Shown here piece by piece: positions 43,573 through 52,377 of a stretch of DNA of 64,000 bases. Under the pieces are notes generated by a model. That model did not search any database. It saw only the letters and a program-made list of their open reading frames with translations, and was not told where the DNA came from. Made by a program: the position numbers and the translations under genes. Source of the stretch: Verrucomicrobia bacterium LW23 (GTDB lineage: Bacteria > Verrucomicrobiota > Verrucomicrobiia > Methylacidiphilales > UBA1321); contig QAZA01000030.1 of NCBI GenBank assembly GCA_003054695.1, positions 1 through 64,000 on the forward strand. The letters run 5' to 3'. Position 1 is the stretch's first letter, and every line of letters starts with the position of its first letter.

Positions 43573-43643
43573 ATAACCTAGTGCTACGCGACAAGCTATC
43601 TGGAAAATCCTCTAGCCCTGCGACAGCTTGAGTGGGCTTTGCT

Positions 43644-45404
43644 CTAGCGGCGGACGCGGAAGACGGGCTGGTTGATGGGGCCGCCTTCTTCCATCAGGAG
43701 GGCATCTTCGCCTTCGCCATCGCCATCGCCATCCTCGCTGGTGGTGGCGCTGGGGATGTTGGCGCCGCCGGCGGGTTCGGGGCCGAAGCGCAGGAGTTTG
43801 ACGGCGTGGGGGAGGATGGAGATGTTGCCCATGCTGGGGCCGGTGCCGGTGAGTTTGTCGGCCTCCCACTTGTCCAGCTTGATGGTAATGCGGCCTCGGC
43901 CGACGAGGTGCACGCCTACCTCGCCGGGCTGGCGTGTGGCGGGGGCGCCGGTGGAGGTGGCGGAGGGGATGGGTTTGGGGGTGCCGTCTCCTTCGGGCTG
44001 GGCGGGGGCGTCGGGTTGCGGGGCTTCGGCGGCTTCGGGTTGCTTCTTTTTGCCTTCGGCGTCGGCGCCCTCCTTTTCTTTTTCCTTTTCTTTCTCTTTG
44101 TCCTTGGCTGCGGCCGCGGCTGCTTCGGGCGTTGCAAAGGTCAGCACATCAATGCGTTGCATGGGGATGGAGAGGGTGGCGTAGGGGCTCTCCAGCATGA
44201 CTTTACCGTCCTTGATGGCGGTGAGTTTGCCGGTGATTTTATCCTGGTTGGCGAGGATAAGCGTGTCCTCGGGCACGCCTTTGGCGGTGGCGGAGGGGGA
44301 TTCCTCGGTCACGCGGCCGTCCCATTTGCTGACGCGGAGGCGGCGGATGCGGATGAGGCCCTGGCTTTGGTTGTAGAAGGAGATGCCGGTGCCGCCGCCG
44401 GCAAAGTTGCCGGTATCCTTAAAGGTGCGGATGAGGGCGTCGTCCACGTACAGGGAGATGGCTTTTTGCTCCTTGTTGGTTTGCAGGCGGATGCGGGCGC
44501 TGTTTTTGCGCTGCATGCTTTCCACCTGGGCCTGGCCCAGTTGATTCTGGCCGCCGTTGCGGCTCATGCGGCTGACGTAGATGTAGCCGTTGCCTATCTG
44601 CGCCATGTAGGAGTTACCGCCGTAGCCTTTCAGCTCGTCGGTATAGATGCTGACGCCGAGGGAGAACTGGCCGGTCCAGGAGACATCGAACTCGATGGTC
44701 GACATGTCGGGCAGTTTGAAGTCGCGCCCGGTAAAGCCGCTGCGGGTGCTGATGAGGGCGCCGTCCTTGTAGCGCCAGGTGTTGCGGGCGCCTTGCTGGG
44801 TTTCCCAGCCTTCCATGTCCTTGGGGCCCTCAAACAGCAGGTTGCCGGCGCCGCGGATGGGCACCATGCCGGCCAGGGCGTCGCGGTTGATTTTGAGGGT
44901 GCCTGCATAGACGGTGTCCAGCACCAGGGTTTTGTCGTCCAGGGTGACGACGGTGCCAGGGAGTTCGTCGCCGTTTTTCAGGGTGACGACGTAGCTGCCT
45001 TCCGCCAGGGCGGGGGCGGTTTTGCCGGGGGATTCACCGAGCAGGACCTCCTTGAGGCCGGGGAGCATAAAGCTGATGTCCTGCTTGGCTTCGGTGGAGT
45101 TCCAGCGCAGGGTGTTATCGGCGGCGACGGCTTGCAGCAGTTTGCCGCGCAGTTTGTCGCCGTTGAGGAAGAAGAGGACATCCGGTGTGGCCGCGGTGGC
45201 GGCGGCGGGCTGGGCGCCGGAGGTATCGGACGGGCCGCCGGTGGCGCCGGGCACGACAATGGTGTTGGGGCGGCCGGGCGGCGGTGCAACGTCCACGGGC
45301 ACACGCAGTTCCGCGTACAGGCTTGCTGTGGCGGGGATCAGGGCCATGGCGGCCAGGGCGGCGACGGAGAGGGGGCGGCGGAGCGTGGCGTGGCGGGAGG
45401 GCAT
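43644..45404 (-). CDS. Secreted ConA-like protein with four beta-repeat modules
   Basis: A 586-residue protein with a signal peptide (residues 1-31, LSVAALAAMALIPATASLYA). Two modules of about 45 residues (75-124, FFLNGDKLRGKLL; 136-183, VTLKNGDELPGTVV) precede a beta-rich ConA/DUF1080-like region (about 190-365: WRYKDGALISTRSGF, GLIRIRRLRV). A third module (377-421, ILANQDKITGKLTAIKDGKV), a Lys/Glu-rich linker and a fourth module (503-546, GNISILPHAVKLLRF) follow. The modules share a pattern of a polar-residue turn, short strands and a hydrophobic end. It is 83 bp downstream of the prenyltransferase-like gene. An extracellular or periplasmic binding role is inferred; no catalytic residues are evident. 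Confidence 0.78.
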   Translation of the reverse strand: MPSRHATLRRPLSVAALAAMALIPATASLYAELRVPVDVAPPPGRPNTIVVPGATGGPSDTSGAQPAAATAATPDVLFFLNGDKLRGKLLQAVAADNTLRWNSTEAKQDISFMLPGLKEVLLGESPGKTAPALAEGSYVVTLKNGDELPGTVVTLDDKTLVLDTVYAGTLKINRDALAGMVPIRGAGNLLFEGPKDMEGWETQQGARNTWRYKDGALISTRSGFTGRDFKLPDMSTIEFDVSWTGQFSLGVSIYTDELKGYGGNSYMAQIGNGYIYVSRMSRNGGQNQLGQAQVESMQRKNSARIRLQTNKEQKAISLYVDDALIRTFKDTGNFAGGGTGISFYNQSQGLIRIRRLRVSKWDGRVTEESPSATAKGVPEDTLILANQDKITGKLTAIKDGKVMLESPYATLSIPMQRIDVLTFATPEAAAAAAKDKEKEKEKEKEGADAEGKKKQPEAAEAPQPDAPAQPEGDGTPKPIPSATSTGAPATRQPGEVGVHLVGRGRITIKLDKWEADKLTGTGPSMGNISILPHAVKLLRFGPEPAGGANIPSATTSEDGDGDGEGEDALLMEEGGPINQPVFRVRR

Positions 45405-45486
45405 AGGGAGGAAGGGCGCTGGGCTTGGGGATGTGACGTCAAAGCTTCACGTGGATATCGCAATTGGCGCGGCGTTTCTTAAAGCA

Positions 45487-46515
45487 TCAGCGCTCGTAAA
45501 TGGGTAAAAAGCCGTAATTGAGGGCCAGGGAGAGCAGGGAGCAGGAGGTGCCGAAGACGGGGCCGAACGAGCCGTCCCAGCTGCCGTCATTGGTTTGGCT
45601 TTCGCGTAAAGTCTTGATATTGGCGGCGTTCCATTCCTTCCAGCCCTCGTTGCTGTTTTGGTACAGCGCCTGCGCGGCATAATAGAGGTAGTACTGGAGG
45701 TAGGAGGTATCGTTCTCCGGCCGGGTGCGCAGAAACTGCGTGGCGGAGCGGGCCTCGCGGCTTTTTTGCTTTTTGTCCAGGGCAAAGACGAGAGCCGCGA
45801 TGGCCGTGCGGGGGCCGTTGCCGCCCCCGGCGCTGGTGTAGCCGATGCCGCCGTCCGCGTCCTGGCAGCGTTTGAGGTACTCGATGCCTTTTTGCACGGC
45901 CTCCTCCGGCACGGCAAAGCCGGCGTTGCGCGCGGCGTAGAGGGCCACGAGCTGGGCGCCGCTGACGGTGGTGTCGGCGTCGCGGGCCTCCGGCGAGTAG
46001 CGCCAGCCGCCCTGCGGATTGACGGACTGGGCGTACAGGATGAGATCGACGGCGCGCTTGAGGGCCTCGCCCAGGCGCGGATCCTCCACAACGCCATAGG
46101 CTTCCGCAAGGACAAGCGTGCAGAAGCCGTGGTTGTACATGCTGCTGCCAATGTAGCCGGTGCTGCTGTTTTGCGCGGAAAGAATGTAGTCCAGCCCGCG
46201 CTGGATGACCTTGGCGTAGGGGCCGGAATTCGGGTCCTCCCCGTGCGCCAGAAAGGCCAGGATGGCGAAGCCGACGACGGCGGGCTCCTGCCCCATGTTT
46301 TGCGGCCAGCTGCCGTTCTCGGACTGCGTACGGGCCAGGTAGGCCAGGCCGCGCGTGTACATCTCCTCCAGCTCAGGGGAGATGGGATCGCCGCGCCGCA
46401 CAAACAGATCCTGCTGGGCAAGGGCGGGGGCGGCGATGGCGAGCACCAGGGCAATGACGGCCGCCAGGAGGCAAAGACTGCGGACTTGCCCGCCATGGTT
46501 ACGCGCCGTGCACAT
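45487..46515 (-). CDS. Secreted prenyltransferase/squalene-cyclase-repeat protein
   Basis: A 342-residue protein with a signal peptide (residues about 12-34, LCLLAAVIALVLAIAAPALA). The mature part is an alpha/alpha toroid: repeated units such as GLAYLARTQSENGSWPQNMG, GLDYILSAQNSSTGYIGSSM, NPQGGWRYSPEARDADTTVS, RCQDADGGIGYTS and LRESQTNDGSWDGSFGPVFG carry the QxxxGxW-like core. Squalene-hopene cyclases have a DXDD catalytic motif; here RDADTTVS sits in its place, so cyclase activity is doubtful. Proteins of this type are common and uncharacterised in Planctomycetes and Verrucomicrobia. First gene of a two-gene operon with the ConA-like protein. Confidence 0.85.
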   Translation of the reverse strand: MCTARNHGGQVRSLCLLAAVIALVLAIAAPALAQQDLFVRRGDPISPELEEMYTRGLAYLARTQSENGSWPQNMGQEPAVVGFAILAFLAHGEDPNSGPYAKVIQRGLDYILSAQNSSTGYIGSSMYNHGFCTLVLAEAYGVVEDPRLGEALKRAVDLILYAQSVNPQGGWRYSPEARDADTTVSGAQLVALYAARNAGFAVPEEAVQKGIEYLKRCQDADGGIGYTSAGGGNGPRTAIAALVFALDKKQKSREARSATQFLRTRPENDTSYLQYYLYYAAQALYQNSNEGWKEWNAANIKTLRESQTNDGSWDGSFGPVFGTSCSLLSLALNYGFLPIYER

Positions 46516-46810
46516 GGCGTCAAGGCTGCACGATGCCGCTCAAGGAATCAATGAGGAAAGTCAAAAGTGCAATATAACGAACATATTGTTTGTGTCCGGC
46601 TTGTACTTCGCGATCTCACCTTCGCGTACTTTGCATGAGTATGCGTGAATTTGGGCAAGGGTATGGACAGACGAGAGTCGTGTAGCGACGTCCCCGCGCC
46701 CTTTTCGCGCAGAGGGCGCGAAGGACGCAAAGAACGCGAAGGGGGGGATTTATGGTAGGGAACTTCTGAGGGCGACTGATTCTGCCTTAAAGCGCAGGTA
46801 CAATCCCCCT
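46516..46810. other. Gene-free upstream region of the prenyltransferase-like gene
   Basis: No gene is supported. A promoter for the minus-strand operon is expected near 46520-46640, which is AT-richer than the surroundings (ATAACGAACATATTG). The rest has short direct repeats of GCGAAGG/CGCAAAG form near 46700-46745. Confidence 0.35.
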
Positions 46811-46939
46811 CTGTATCCGACCTTTGTGCCTTCGTGTCTTTGTGGTAAAATATTCTTCTGGTTCCCCTGGTTTGTTCCGATCGACGGGTACAGGGGAATA
46901 TTTACCACAAAGGCACGAAGGCACAAAGGTCGGATACAG
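46811..46939. repeat. Long inverted repeat of the ACCACAAAG/CACGAAG family
   Basis: Arms 46811-46855 and 46896-46939 (start CTGTATCCGACCTTTGTGCC) match over 44-45 nt with one mismatch and one indel, and an inner TTCCCCTG / CAGGGGAA pair extends the structure. Half or variant copies occur at 41687, 51243 and 48468/48831. Confidence 0.65.
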
Positions 46940-46965
46940 CGCGGGAATCATCCATTTTGCGTCCC

Positions 46966-47125
46966 CCCTTGGCGATACTGTTTGTCTTGAATCTCCAGAT
47001 AGCATCGCCAAGGACGGAAGGTTTCGCCAAGGGGGATGCTTCCACGCTAATCAACCTTCCATTCCGGTCCCCCATTTTTCCCGTGCTTAGAGGCTTCTGT
47101 TCCCCTTGCGAGACATTCCCCTCGT
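46966..47125. mobile_element. Second, inverted copy of part of the 26.3-kb element
   Basis: Reverse-complemented, this segment aligns with 26376-26540: both contain ATGTCTCGC, AAGCCTCTAAGCA, CGTGGAAGCATCCC, CTTGGCGAAAC, CCTTGGCGATG and the partner ATCGCCAAGG in the same order and spacing. It lacks the flanking TAGAGGCTGTCGACATTT ends. It lies between the CACAAAG repeat and the TetR gene, and shows that the element moved or spread through this genome. Confidence 0.65.
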
Positions 47126-47149
47126 TAGCCCAGCCTCTGGGGCCGACGG

Positions 47150-47737
47150 CTACGCCTTCACGGCTGTGATGACGTGACAGACGGCGGGGAGGATCGACTC
47201 GGCGAGCACCTCCGGCGTGACGGGGCGGGGCTCGGGGGTTTTGCTCCACTCCAGGGCGGCGCCGGCGATGGCCCAGCTCATCATGGTGGCTTGCAGGTCC
47301 GGCTGGGCAACGCCGTGGCGGAGCAGGGCGGGCATGAGGAACTCGCGGATGATGGCTTTGACCTGGGACTCGACAATCGGCTCGAACTGGCGCTGGTTGC
47401 GCTTGCAGCCTGCGGCGATTTCCGAGAGGAAATCGCATGCGGCCAGAATGAGGGCGCGCAGGCGCTTGTCGCACGCCACCGGCGGGGGATCGCCCAGGCG
47501 GGTGGCGATGTAGTTGCGGAAGCGCTCGGCTATCATGGCCTCCAGAAGCGCGTACTTGTCGGTAAAGTGATCGTAAAAGGTGGCGCGGTTGAGCGTGGAG
47601 TGCTCCGTAATATCCTGCACGGTAATGAGATCGAACGCCTTCTCGCCAAGCAGCGCGTGAAAGGACTGGAAGAGCATCTGCCGGGTGCGGCGGATGCGTG
47701 GATCGATCCGCTGGGCGGCTGGGATATCGGTGCTCAT
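47150..47737 (-). CDS. TetR/AcrR-family transcriptional regulator
   Basis: A 195-residue protein from the ATG at 47737 (upstream frame is signal-like but without family character). The N-terminal helix-turn-helix domain is clear: RIRRTRQMLFQSFHALLGEK, FDLITVQDITEHSTLNRATF and YDHFTDKYALLEAMIAERF. The C-terminal ligand/dimerisation domain is not conserved enough to name a ligand. It is divergent from the DUF5069 gene, with palindromes in the shared 197-bp gap, so it may regulate itself and that gene. Confidence 0.9.
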   Translation of the reverse strand: MSTDIPAAQRIDPRIRRTRQMLFQSFHALLGEKAFDLITVQDITEHSTLNRATFYDHFTDKYALLEAMIAERFRNYIATRLGDPPPVACDKRLRALILAACDFLSEIAAGCKRNQRQFEPIVESQVKAIIREFLMPALLRHGVAQPDLQATMMSWAIAGAALEWSKTPEPRPVTPEVLAESILPAVCHVITAVKA

Positions 47738-47821
47738 GGCTGTGGCGAGGAGAAAAATCTCGGAAAAAAAAGTGGCGGGCGGGCAGCCCGCAGAGGGGTG
47801 CCGGGCGAAAAAAGCTATCAC

Positions 47822-47889
47822 TTGACAACCGATTCGTCGAATGCTTCATTACAAAACAACGGATGTCGTTTAGTCATCTGGTGATGACT
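47822..47889. promoter_or_regulatory. Promoter-like and operator-like palindromes between TetR and DUF5069 genes
   Basis: TTGACA at 47822-47827 is a good -35 candidate toward the DUF5069 gene. Near it lie the palindromes ATTCGTCGAAT (47832-47842) and AGTCATC-TGGT-GATGACT (47872-47889), sizes typical of TetR-family operators. A -10 at suitable spacing is not clear (TTCATT at 17 bp is weak). Confidence 0.4.
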
Positions 47890-47934
47890 TTGCAGCATCT
47901 GTCGGTCATAACCCAACTTAACTCACATTCTCTC

Positions 47935-48396
47935 ATGAGCAACATCATTCAGGCCCGCGACCTCTCCCAGCAGCCTCCCCGCAGTCCCCGCGTTAAAATC
48001 GGGGGCTATCCGCTACTTGCCCGCGCTCTAGACAAAGGCCGCGCCGACCTGGCCGGTACCGTTGGCGAGTACCATTTCGATTGCCCGCTGGACAACTACC
48101 TGTTCGACTTCAAGCAGGTAAAAGGCGCGGACGTGAAGGATCTGCTGGCCAAAGGCGCCACGGACGAGGAAGTGGCCAAGTGGCTCGACACCCACGGCAC
48201 CCCGCGCACCGCCGAGGAGATTGCCGGCTTTGCCGCCCAGGTGGAAGCCGCCCGCCCGTACGATATGCCGGAGAAAAAGCAGTGGTTCATCGACAACTGC
48301 GCCACGGTGGGCATCGACCCCGCCAAGAGCACCCTGTTCGACTTCCTGGAAGCCGACGACGCCGCCGTCGCCCGCCAGCACGCGGTTGCCTCGTAA
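47935..48396 (+). CDS. DUF5069-family protein
   Basis: A 153-residue soluble protein from the ATG at 47935. The pattern RDLSQQPPRSPRVKIGGYPL, LARALDKGRADLAGTVGEYH, DNYLFDFKQVKGADVKDLLA and AARPYDMPEKKQWFIDNCAT, then TLFDFLEADD, is that of DUF5069, small proteins found mainly in Verrucomicrobiota and relatives. No catalytic motif is known. Divergent from a TetR regulator, which may control it. Confidence 0.82.
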   Translation: MSNIIQARDLSQQPPRSPRVKIGGYPLLARALDKGRADLAGTVGEYHFDCPLDNYLFDFKQVKGADVKDLLAKGATDEEVAKWLDTHGTPRTAEEIAGFAAQVEAARPYDMPEKKQWFIDNCATVGIDPAKSTLFDFLEADDAAVARQHAVAS

Positions 48397-48467
48397 GGCA
48401 GAGCCGCTACCCCTGTGCACACCCGGCCGCGGCCGCGCCGGGCTTGTGCGGGGGAGGGGGGGAGGCT

Positions 48468-48500
48468 TAACCACGAAGCTCACGACATTTACGTAGGGGA
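48468..48500. repeat. ACCACGAAG half-repeat, left flank
   Basis: TTAACCACGAAGCTCACGAC at 48468 onward has an inverted partner TTCGTGGTTAA at 48831-48841, the two lying on either side of the palindrome at 48601. They belong to the ACCACAAAG-type repeats. Confidence 0.45.
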
Positions 48501-48600
48501 CGAAAGGGGAGTCAGAAACAGGCATCAATGGAATTCAATCTTTCCGTTCCCCTCTTTCTATCCTCGTGCTGAAGGAGATGGAGAGCACGGGCTATATCCT

Positions 48601-48718
48601 CTCTATCCCCACTTAGCGGCTTTGTACCCCTTCGTGCGAAACTGTCCCCTTCTGCCATCCGATGCGGAGGGGGATAGTTTCGCACGAAGGGGTACAAAGC
48701 CGCTAAGTGGGGATAGAG
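48601..48718. mobile_element. Palindromic element with perfect 43-bp arms
   Basis: Arms 48601-48643 and 48676-48718 (CTCTATCCCCACTTAGCGGC onward) are perfectly complementary, with a 32-nt loop in which 4-5 more pairs form around TCCCC/GGGGA. A close copy lies at 63292-63424, and the 44-bp palindrome at 26302-26419 has the same layout with diverged sequence. No coding capacity. The remaining gap from 48397 to 48932 shows only flanking half-repeats and the leader of the permease gene. Confidence 0.7.
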
Positions 48719-48932
48719 GGGGATGGGGAAACTGTTCGAGTGCATATTCTTGCCCAGACAACCTGCTTCCCACCTGACTTTCTTCGCCCTGTCCTTCTCC
48801 CCATTCCTCTCCTCTGCTATATTTGTGCTATTCGTGGTTAATTATTCCCCATCCCATCGCTAAAGCGATTTTTGGGGTGCAGGGGCGCGGGGTTGCGTGT
48901 AAAGTGCTGGCCGCACGCCTGCTCCTTTACTC

Positions 48933-49925
48933 GTGACGACCTACATCCTACGACGCCTGCTTTTGATGATCCCCACCCTGCTGGGGATTTCCCTCATCAC
49001 CTTTATGGTGATGAAGATGATGCCGGGCGACCCCGCGGTGATAAAGGCGCGCATGGCGGCCGGCGGCAATATGCAGGAGGTGCCGCCCGAGACGCTGGAG
49101 CGCATTCGCAAAACGTACGGCCTCGACAAATCCCTGGGCGAGCAATATGTGCTGTGGCTGGGCCGCATGGTAACGCTCGATTTCGGCGAATCGCTGGTCG
49201 ATCGCGAGCCGGTAACCAAGCGCATTCTGGAGCGGCTGCCGACGTCGCTGCAGCTCTCTGTGGGCTCGCTGCTACTGGCGTACATGATTTCCGTGCCGAT
49301 CGGGGTGATGTCCGCCGTGAAGAAGGATTCGTTCCTCGATCAGGCCACAACGTTCGGCTTGTTTGTGCTGTACTCGCTGCCTGGCTTTTGGCTGGCCACG
49401 CTGGCGCTGGTCTTCCTGTGCGGCGGCGATTACTTTAAGCTGTTCCCCTCCAGCGGGTTATCCAGCATGGGTGCGGAGAATCTGCCGTTTGGCTCGTGGG
49501 TGATGGACCGCATCTGGCACCTGGCGCTGCCGCTGGCCGTGCTGACGTACCCGAGTCTGGCCGCTCTGTCGCGCTACTCTCGCTCCGGCATGCTGGAGGT
49601 GATTCAGCAGGATTACATCCGCACCGCGCGCGCCAAGGGGCTGCGGGAGAACGCGGTGATTTTTGTGCACGGCCTGCGTAACTCGCTCATCCCCATCATT
49701 ACGCTGCTGGCCTTTGAGCTGCCGAGCCTGCTGGGCGGCAGCATGATTATCGAGACGATTTTCTCCATCAGCGGCATGGGCGAGCTGACGCTGACCAGCA
49801 TTACCTCGCGCGATTACACGATGATCATGGGCATCTTCACCATCTCCGCGTTCCTTACGCTGGCGGGCTTTTTGCTGGGCGATATCCTGTACTGCGTGGC
49901 CGATCCGCGCATACGCCTGCAGTAA
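48933..49925 (+). CDS. ABC transporter permease, DppB/OppB type
   Basis: A 330-residue inner-membrane permease starting at a GTG at 48933. It opens with the family's MTTYILRRLLLMIPTLLGIS and MPGDPAV, has six helices, and the cytoplasmic EAA-like coupling loop (YIRTARAKGLRENAVIFVHG) near the C-terminal side, ending LGDILYCVADPRIRLQ. It pairs with the next gene to form a peptide or nickel-type importer channel. No ATPase or binding protein follows within the window. Confidence 0.93.
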   Translation: MTTYILRRLLLMIPTLLGISLITFMVMKMMPGDPAVIKARMAAGGNMQEVPPETLERIRKTYGLDKSLGEQYVLWLGRMVTLDFGESLVDREPVTKRILERLPTSLQLSVGSLLLAYMISVPIGVMSAVKKDSFLDQATTFGLFVLYSLPGFWLATLALVFLCGGDYFKLFPSSGLSSMGAENLPFGSWVMDRIWHLALPLAVLTYPSLAALSRYSRSGMLEVIQQDYIRTARAKGLRENAVIFVHGLRNSLIPIITLLAFELPSLLGGSMIIETIFSISGMGELTLTSITSRDYTMIMGIFTISAFLTLAGFLLGDILYCVADPRIRLQ

Positions 49926-49962
49926 CCCCCGGCATCAGCACCATCTCTCCGGCCCTCCTCGC

Positions 49963-51213
49963 ATGACTTCCGAACCGCCCCCCAGCATCAGCTCCGCGCC
50001 AACCGCGGCCGCTGCGACAGTGCCGGGCGAGGCCTCGCTGGCGTCGGAATCGTGGACGAGGTTTCGCAGCAACCGCATGGCCATGGCGGGGTTGTGGATT
50101 GTGGGACTGATGTTTGCGGTGGCGATTTTTGCCCCGTTTATCGCCAGCAACCGGCCCTATTATATGGTGGCCCTCAAGCGCTCGCTGGCGCCCGCCGCCG
50201 CCCCGGCGGAGCCCGGCAAGCCGGAGCCGCCGCGCACCGTCGTCATGACAAAGGTGGCGAGCTTTCCGCTGCTGCACGGGCTGACGAAGGAAGATTTGCG
50301 CTGGCTGATGTACCCCGCCGCCGGGCTGGCCGTATGGCTGTTTCGCCGCCGGCTTACGGCGCGTACCGGATTTATTGCCGTAACGGCCGCGGTGGCGATT
50401 ATCGAGATTACCGTGGCGCAGCACAAAGAGGTGATGGACTGGACGAACTACCGCGCCATCGCCGCGCAAACCAAGTGGATGCCGCCCATCCCCTACGGCC
50501 CGCTGGAGCAGGAGAGCCCGCAATACGAGCCACCCGGCAACACCAACTGGATGGGCACCGACGATCTGGGCCGCGACATCCTGAGCCGGCTGATCCACGC
50601 CACGCGAATCTCCATGACGGTGGGGTTTGTAGCCACCAGCATCTCCATCACGCTGGGCGTGCTGGTGGGCGCGCTGGCGGGGTACTACCGGGGGTGGGTG
50701 GATATTGGCCTCTCGCGGGTGATAGAGGTGATGGAGTGTTTCCCCACCATGTTTCTCATCCTGGCCGTGCTGGCGTTCCTCACCCCCAGCCTGTTTACGC
50801 TGATGGCCGTGATGGGCCTGACGAGCTGGACGGGCACGGCCCGGCTGGTGCGCGGCGAGTTCCTGCGCCTTTCGGAGCTACCCTTTGCGCTGGCCGCCCG
50901 AGCGCTGGGGGCGGGGGATCGCCGCATCATCCTGGGTCACATCCTGCCCAACGCGATGGGCCCCGTGCTGGTGGCCGCCACGTTCGGCATCGCATCGGCC
51001 ATCCTGGTGGAGAGCTCGCTAAGCTTTCTGGGCATGGGCGTGCAACCGCCCACCCCCACGTGGGGCGACATGCTCAGCAAAGCGCGCAGCGGCGTCATCA
51101 GCACATGGTGGCTGGCCGTCTTCCCCGGCATCATGATCTTCATCAGCATCACCGCCTACAACCTGGTAGGCCAGGGGATACGGGATGCGACTGATCCCCG
51201 GTTGCGAGAGTGA
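49963..51213 (+). CDS. ABC transporter permease, DppC/OppC type, with extra membrane segment
   Basis: A 416-residue permease. The first helix ([20 protein letters not shown]) and the standard core ([40 protein letters not shown], the coupling loop [20 protein letters not shown], ending [14 protein letters not shown]) are clear. Between them, about residues 65-185, lies an insertion with one or two extra hydrophobic stretches ([13 protein letters not shown] and [17 protein letters not shown]), making it over 100 residues longer than usual. It starts 37 bp after the first permease. Confidence 0.92.
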   Translation: MTSEPPPSISSAPTAAAATVPGEASLASESWTRFRSNRMAMAGLWIVGLMFAVAIFAPFIASNRPYYMVALKRSLAPAAAPAEPGKPEPPRTVVMTKVASFPLLHGLTKEDLRWLMYPAAGLAVWLFRRRLTARTGFIAVTAAVAIIEITVAQHKEVMDWTNYRAIAAQTKWMPPIPYGPLEQESPQYEPPGNTNWMGTDDLGRDILSRLIHATRISMTVGFVATSISITLGVLVGALAGYYRGWVDIGLSRVIEVMECFPTMFLILAVLAFLTPSLFTLMAVMGLTSWTGTARLVRGEFLRLSELPFALAARALGAGDRRIILGHILPNAMGPVLVAATFGIASAILVESSLSFLGMGVQPPTPTWGDMLSKARSGVISTWWLAVFPGIMIFISITAYNLVGQGIRDATDPRLRE

Positions 51214-51242
51214 GGGGAGTGGGGAGGAGGAGTTTTACCCAT

Positions 51243-51355
51243 TCTGAAACTTGGTGCCTTTGTGCCTTGGTGGTTAATCCCCTTTGCACCCCGCTTTCCT
51301 GCGAGTTGATTGATGAAATTCTAACCACCAAGTCACCAAGACACCAAGTTTCAGA
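51243..51355. repeat. Inverted repeat of the ACCACCAAG type
   Basis: Arms 51243-51276 and 51322-51355 (TCTGAAACTTGGTGCCTTTG onward) match over 34 nt with three mismatches. It is a variant of the ACCACAAAG family, placed between the permease and ThuA genes. The rest of the 305-bp gap shows only the ThuA-gene leader. Confidence 0.6.
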
Positions 51356-51518
51356 GGGGAAACGGGACTCGACGGATCATCAAGAAATCTCCTCCCCTTT
51401 CTCCCCCGCCCCCAGTCAACAGTTGTGTCGCAATGAGGCCACGATTTGCGGGGGATTCGGCCATTTATTGCATCGCCACCGTGGTACCGGCCTGCTACTA
51501 TCGCCAACTTTACTTCCT

Positions 51519-52271
51519 ATGAACCCTTTGAAAGTTACGGTGTGGGGCGAAAACGTCCACGAACGGCAGTCGGAACTTATTCGCGGAATCTATCCGCAGG
51601 GCATGCATAACTGCATTGCAGACGGCCTCAACGAGGCGCCGGACATCCAGGCCACCACGGCCACGCTGCAGGAGGAGGAGCACGGCCTTACCGTCGAGAA
51701 GCTGGCGGAGACCGACGTGCTGACCTGGTGGGGCCACCGCGCGCACGGCGACGTTTCCGACGAAATTGTCGAGCGCGTGGCCAGGCGCGTCAACGAAGGC
51801 ATGGGCCTCATCGTCCTGCACAGCGGCCACTACGCCAAAATCTTCAAGCGCCTGCTGGGCACCACCTGCTCCCTCACCTGGCGCGAGGCCGGCGAGAAAG
51901 AGCGCCTGTGGGTCTGCAACCCCGGCCACGCCATCGTGCAGGGCCTGGGCCCCTACTTTGAGCTGGAACATGAGGAGATGTACGGCGAGCCCTTCGGCAT
52001 CCCCACCCCCGACGAGCAGATCTTCATCAGCTGGTTTGCCGGCGGCGAAGTCTTCCGCAGTGGTGCCACTTGGCGTCGCGGCGCCGGCAAGATCTTCTAC
52101 TTCCGCCCCGGCCACGAGAGCTACCCCACCTACTACGACGCCAACGTCAAACTCGTCATCAAAAACGCCGTCCGCTGGGCCCGCCCCGAAGCCCCCGCCT
52201 GGAAGGACGCCGCCCCGAACATCCCCGTCGACAAGGCCCCGGAGAAAATCACCGCCTGGGTCCGCCCGTAG
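51519..52271 (+). CDS. ThuA-domain protein
   Basis: A 250-residue protein from the ATG at 51519. It matches the trehalose-utilisation (ThuA) family with its class-I-glutamine-amidotransferase-like fold: [60 protein letters not shown], and [20 protein letters not shown] with [20 protein letters not shown]. The catalytic role is not established for the family; some members act on sugars. It may belong with the transporter before it (a trehalose or other solute uptake set), but this is only by position. Confidence 0.9.
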   Translation: MNPLKVTVWGENVHERQSELIRGIYPQGMHNCIADGLNEAPDIQATTATLQEEEHGLTVEKLAETDVLTWWGHRAHGDVSDEIVERVARRVNEGMGLIVLHSGHYAKIFKRLLGTTCSLTWREAGEKERLWVCNPGHAIVQGLGPYFELEHEEMYGEPFGIPTPDEQIFISWFAGGEVFRSGATWRRGAGKIFYFRPGHESYPTYYDANVKLVIKNAVRWARPEAPAWKDAAPNIPVDKAPEKITAWVRP

Positions 52272-52377
52272 GAAGGCGCCCAGCGGTGTCCACTGCGCAG
52301 GGTGCAAGCCCCGCACTCGCTCACGCCCACGATAGAGCATCTCTTCTCGCAGATAGCCTATCGCGTACCCGCCCGCC

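Noticed and set aside
43632-45482. A 616-residue plus-strand frame opposite the ConA-like protein
   Set aside because: It is Gly/Ala/Val-rich with long Gly-Gly runs, mirroring the Pro/Ala-rich codons of the real gene, whose signal peptide and repeats are clear.
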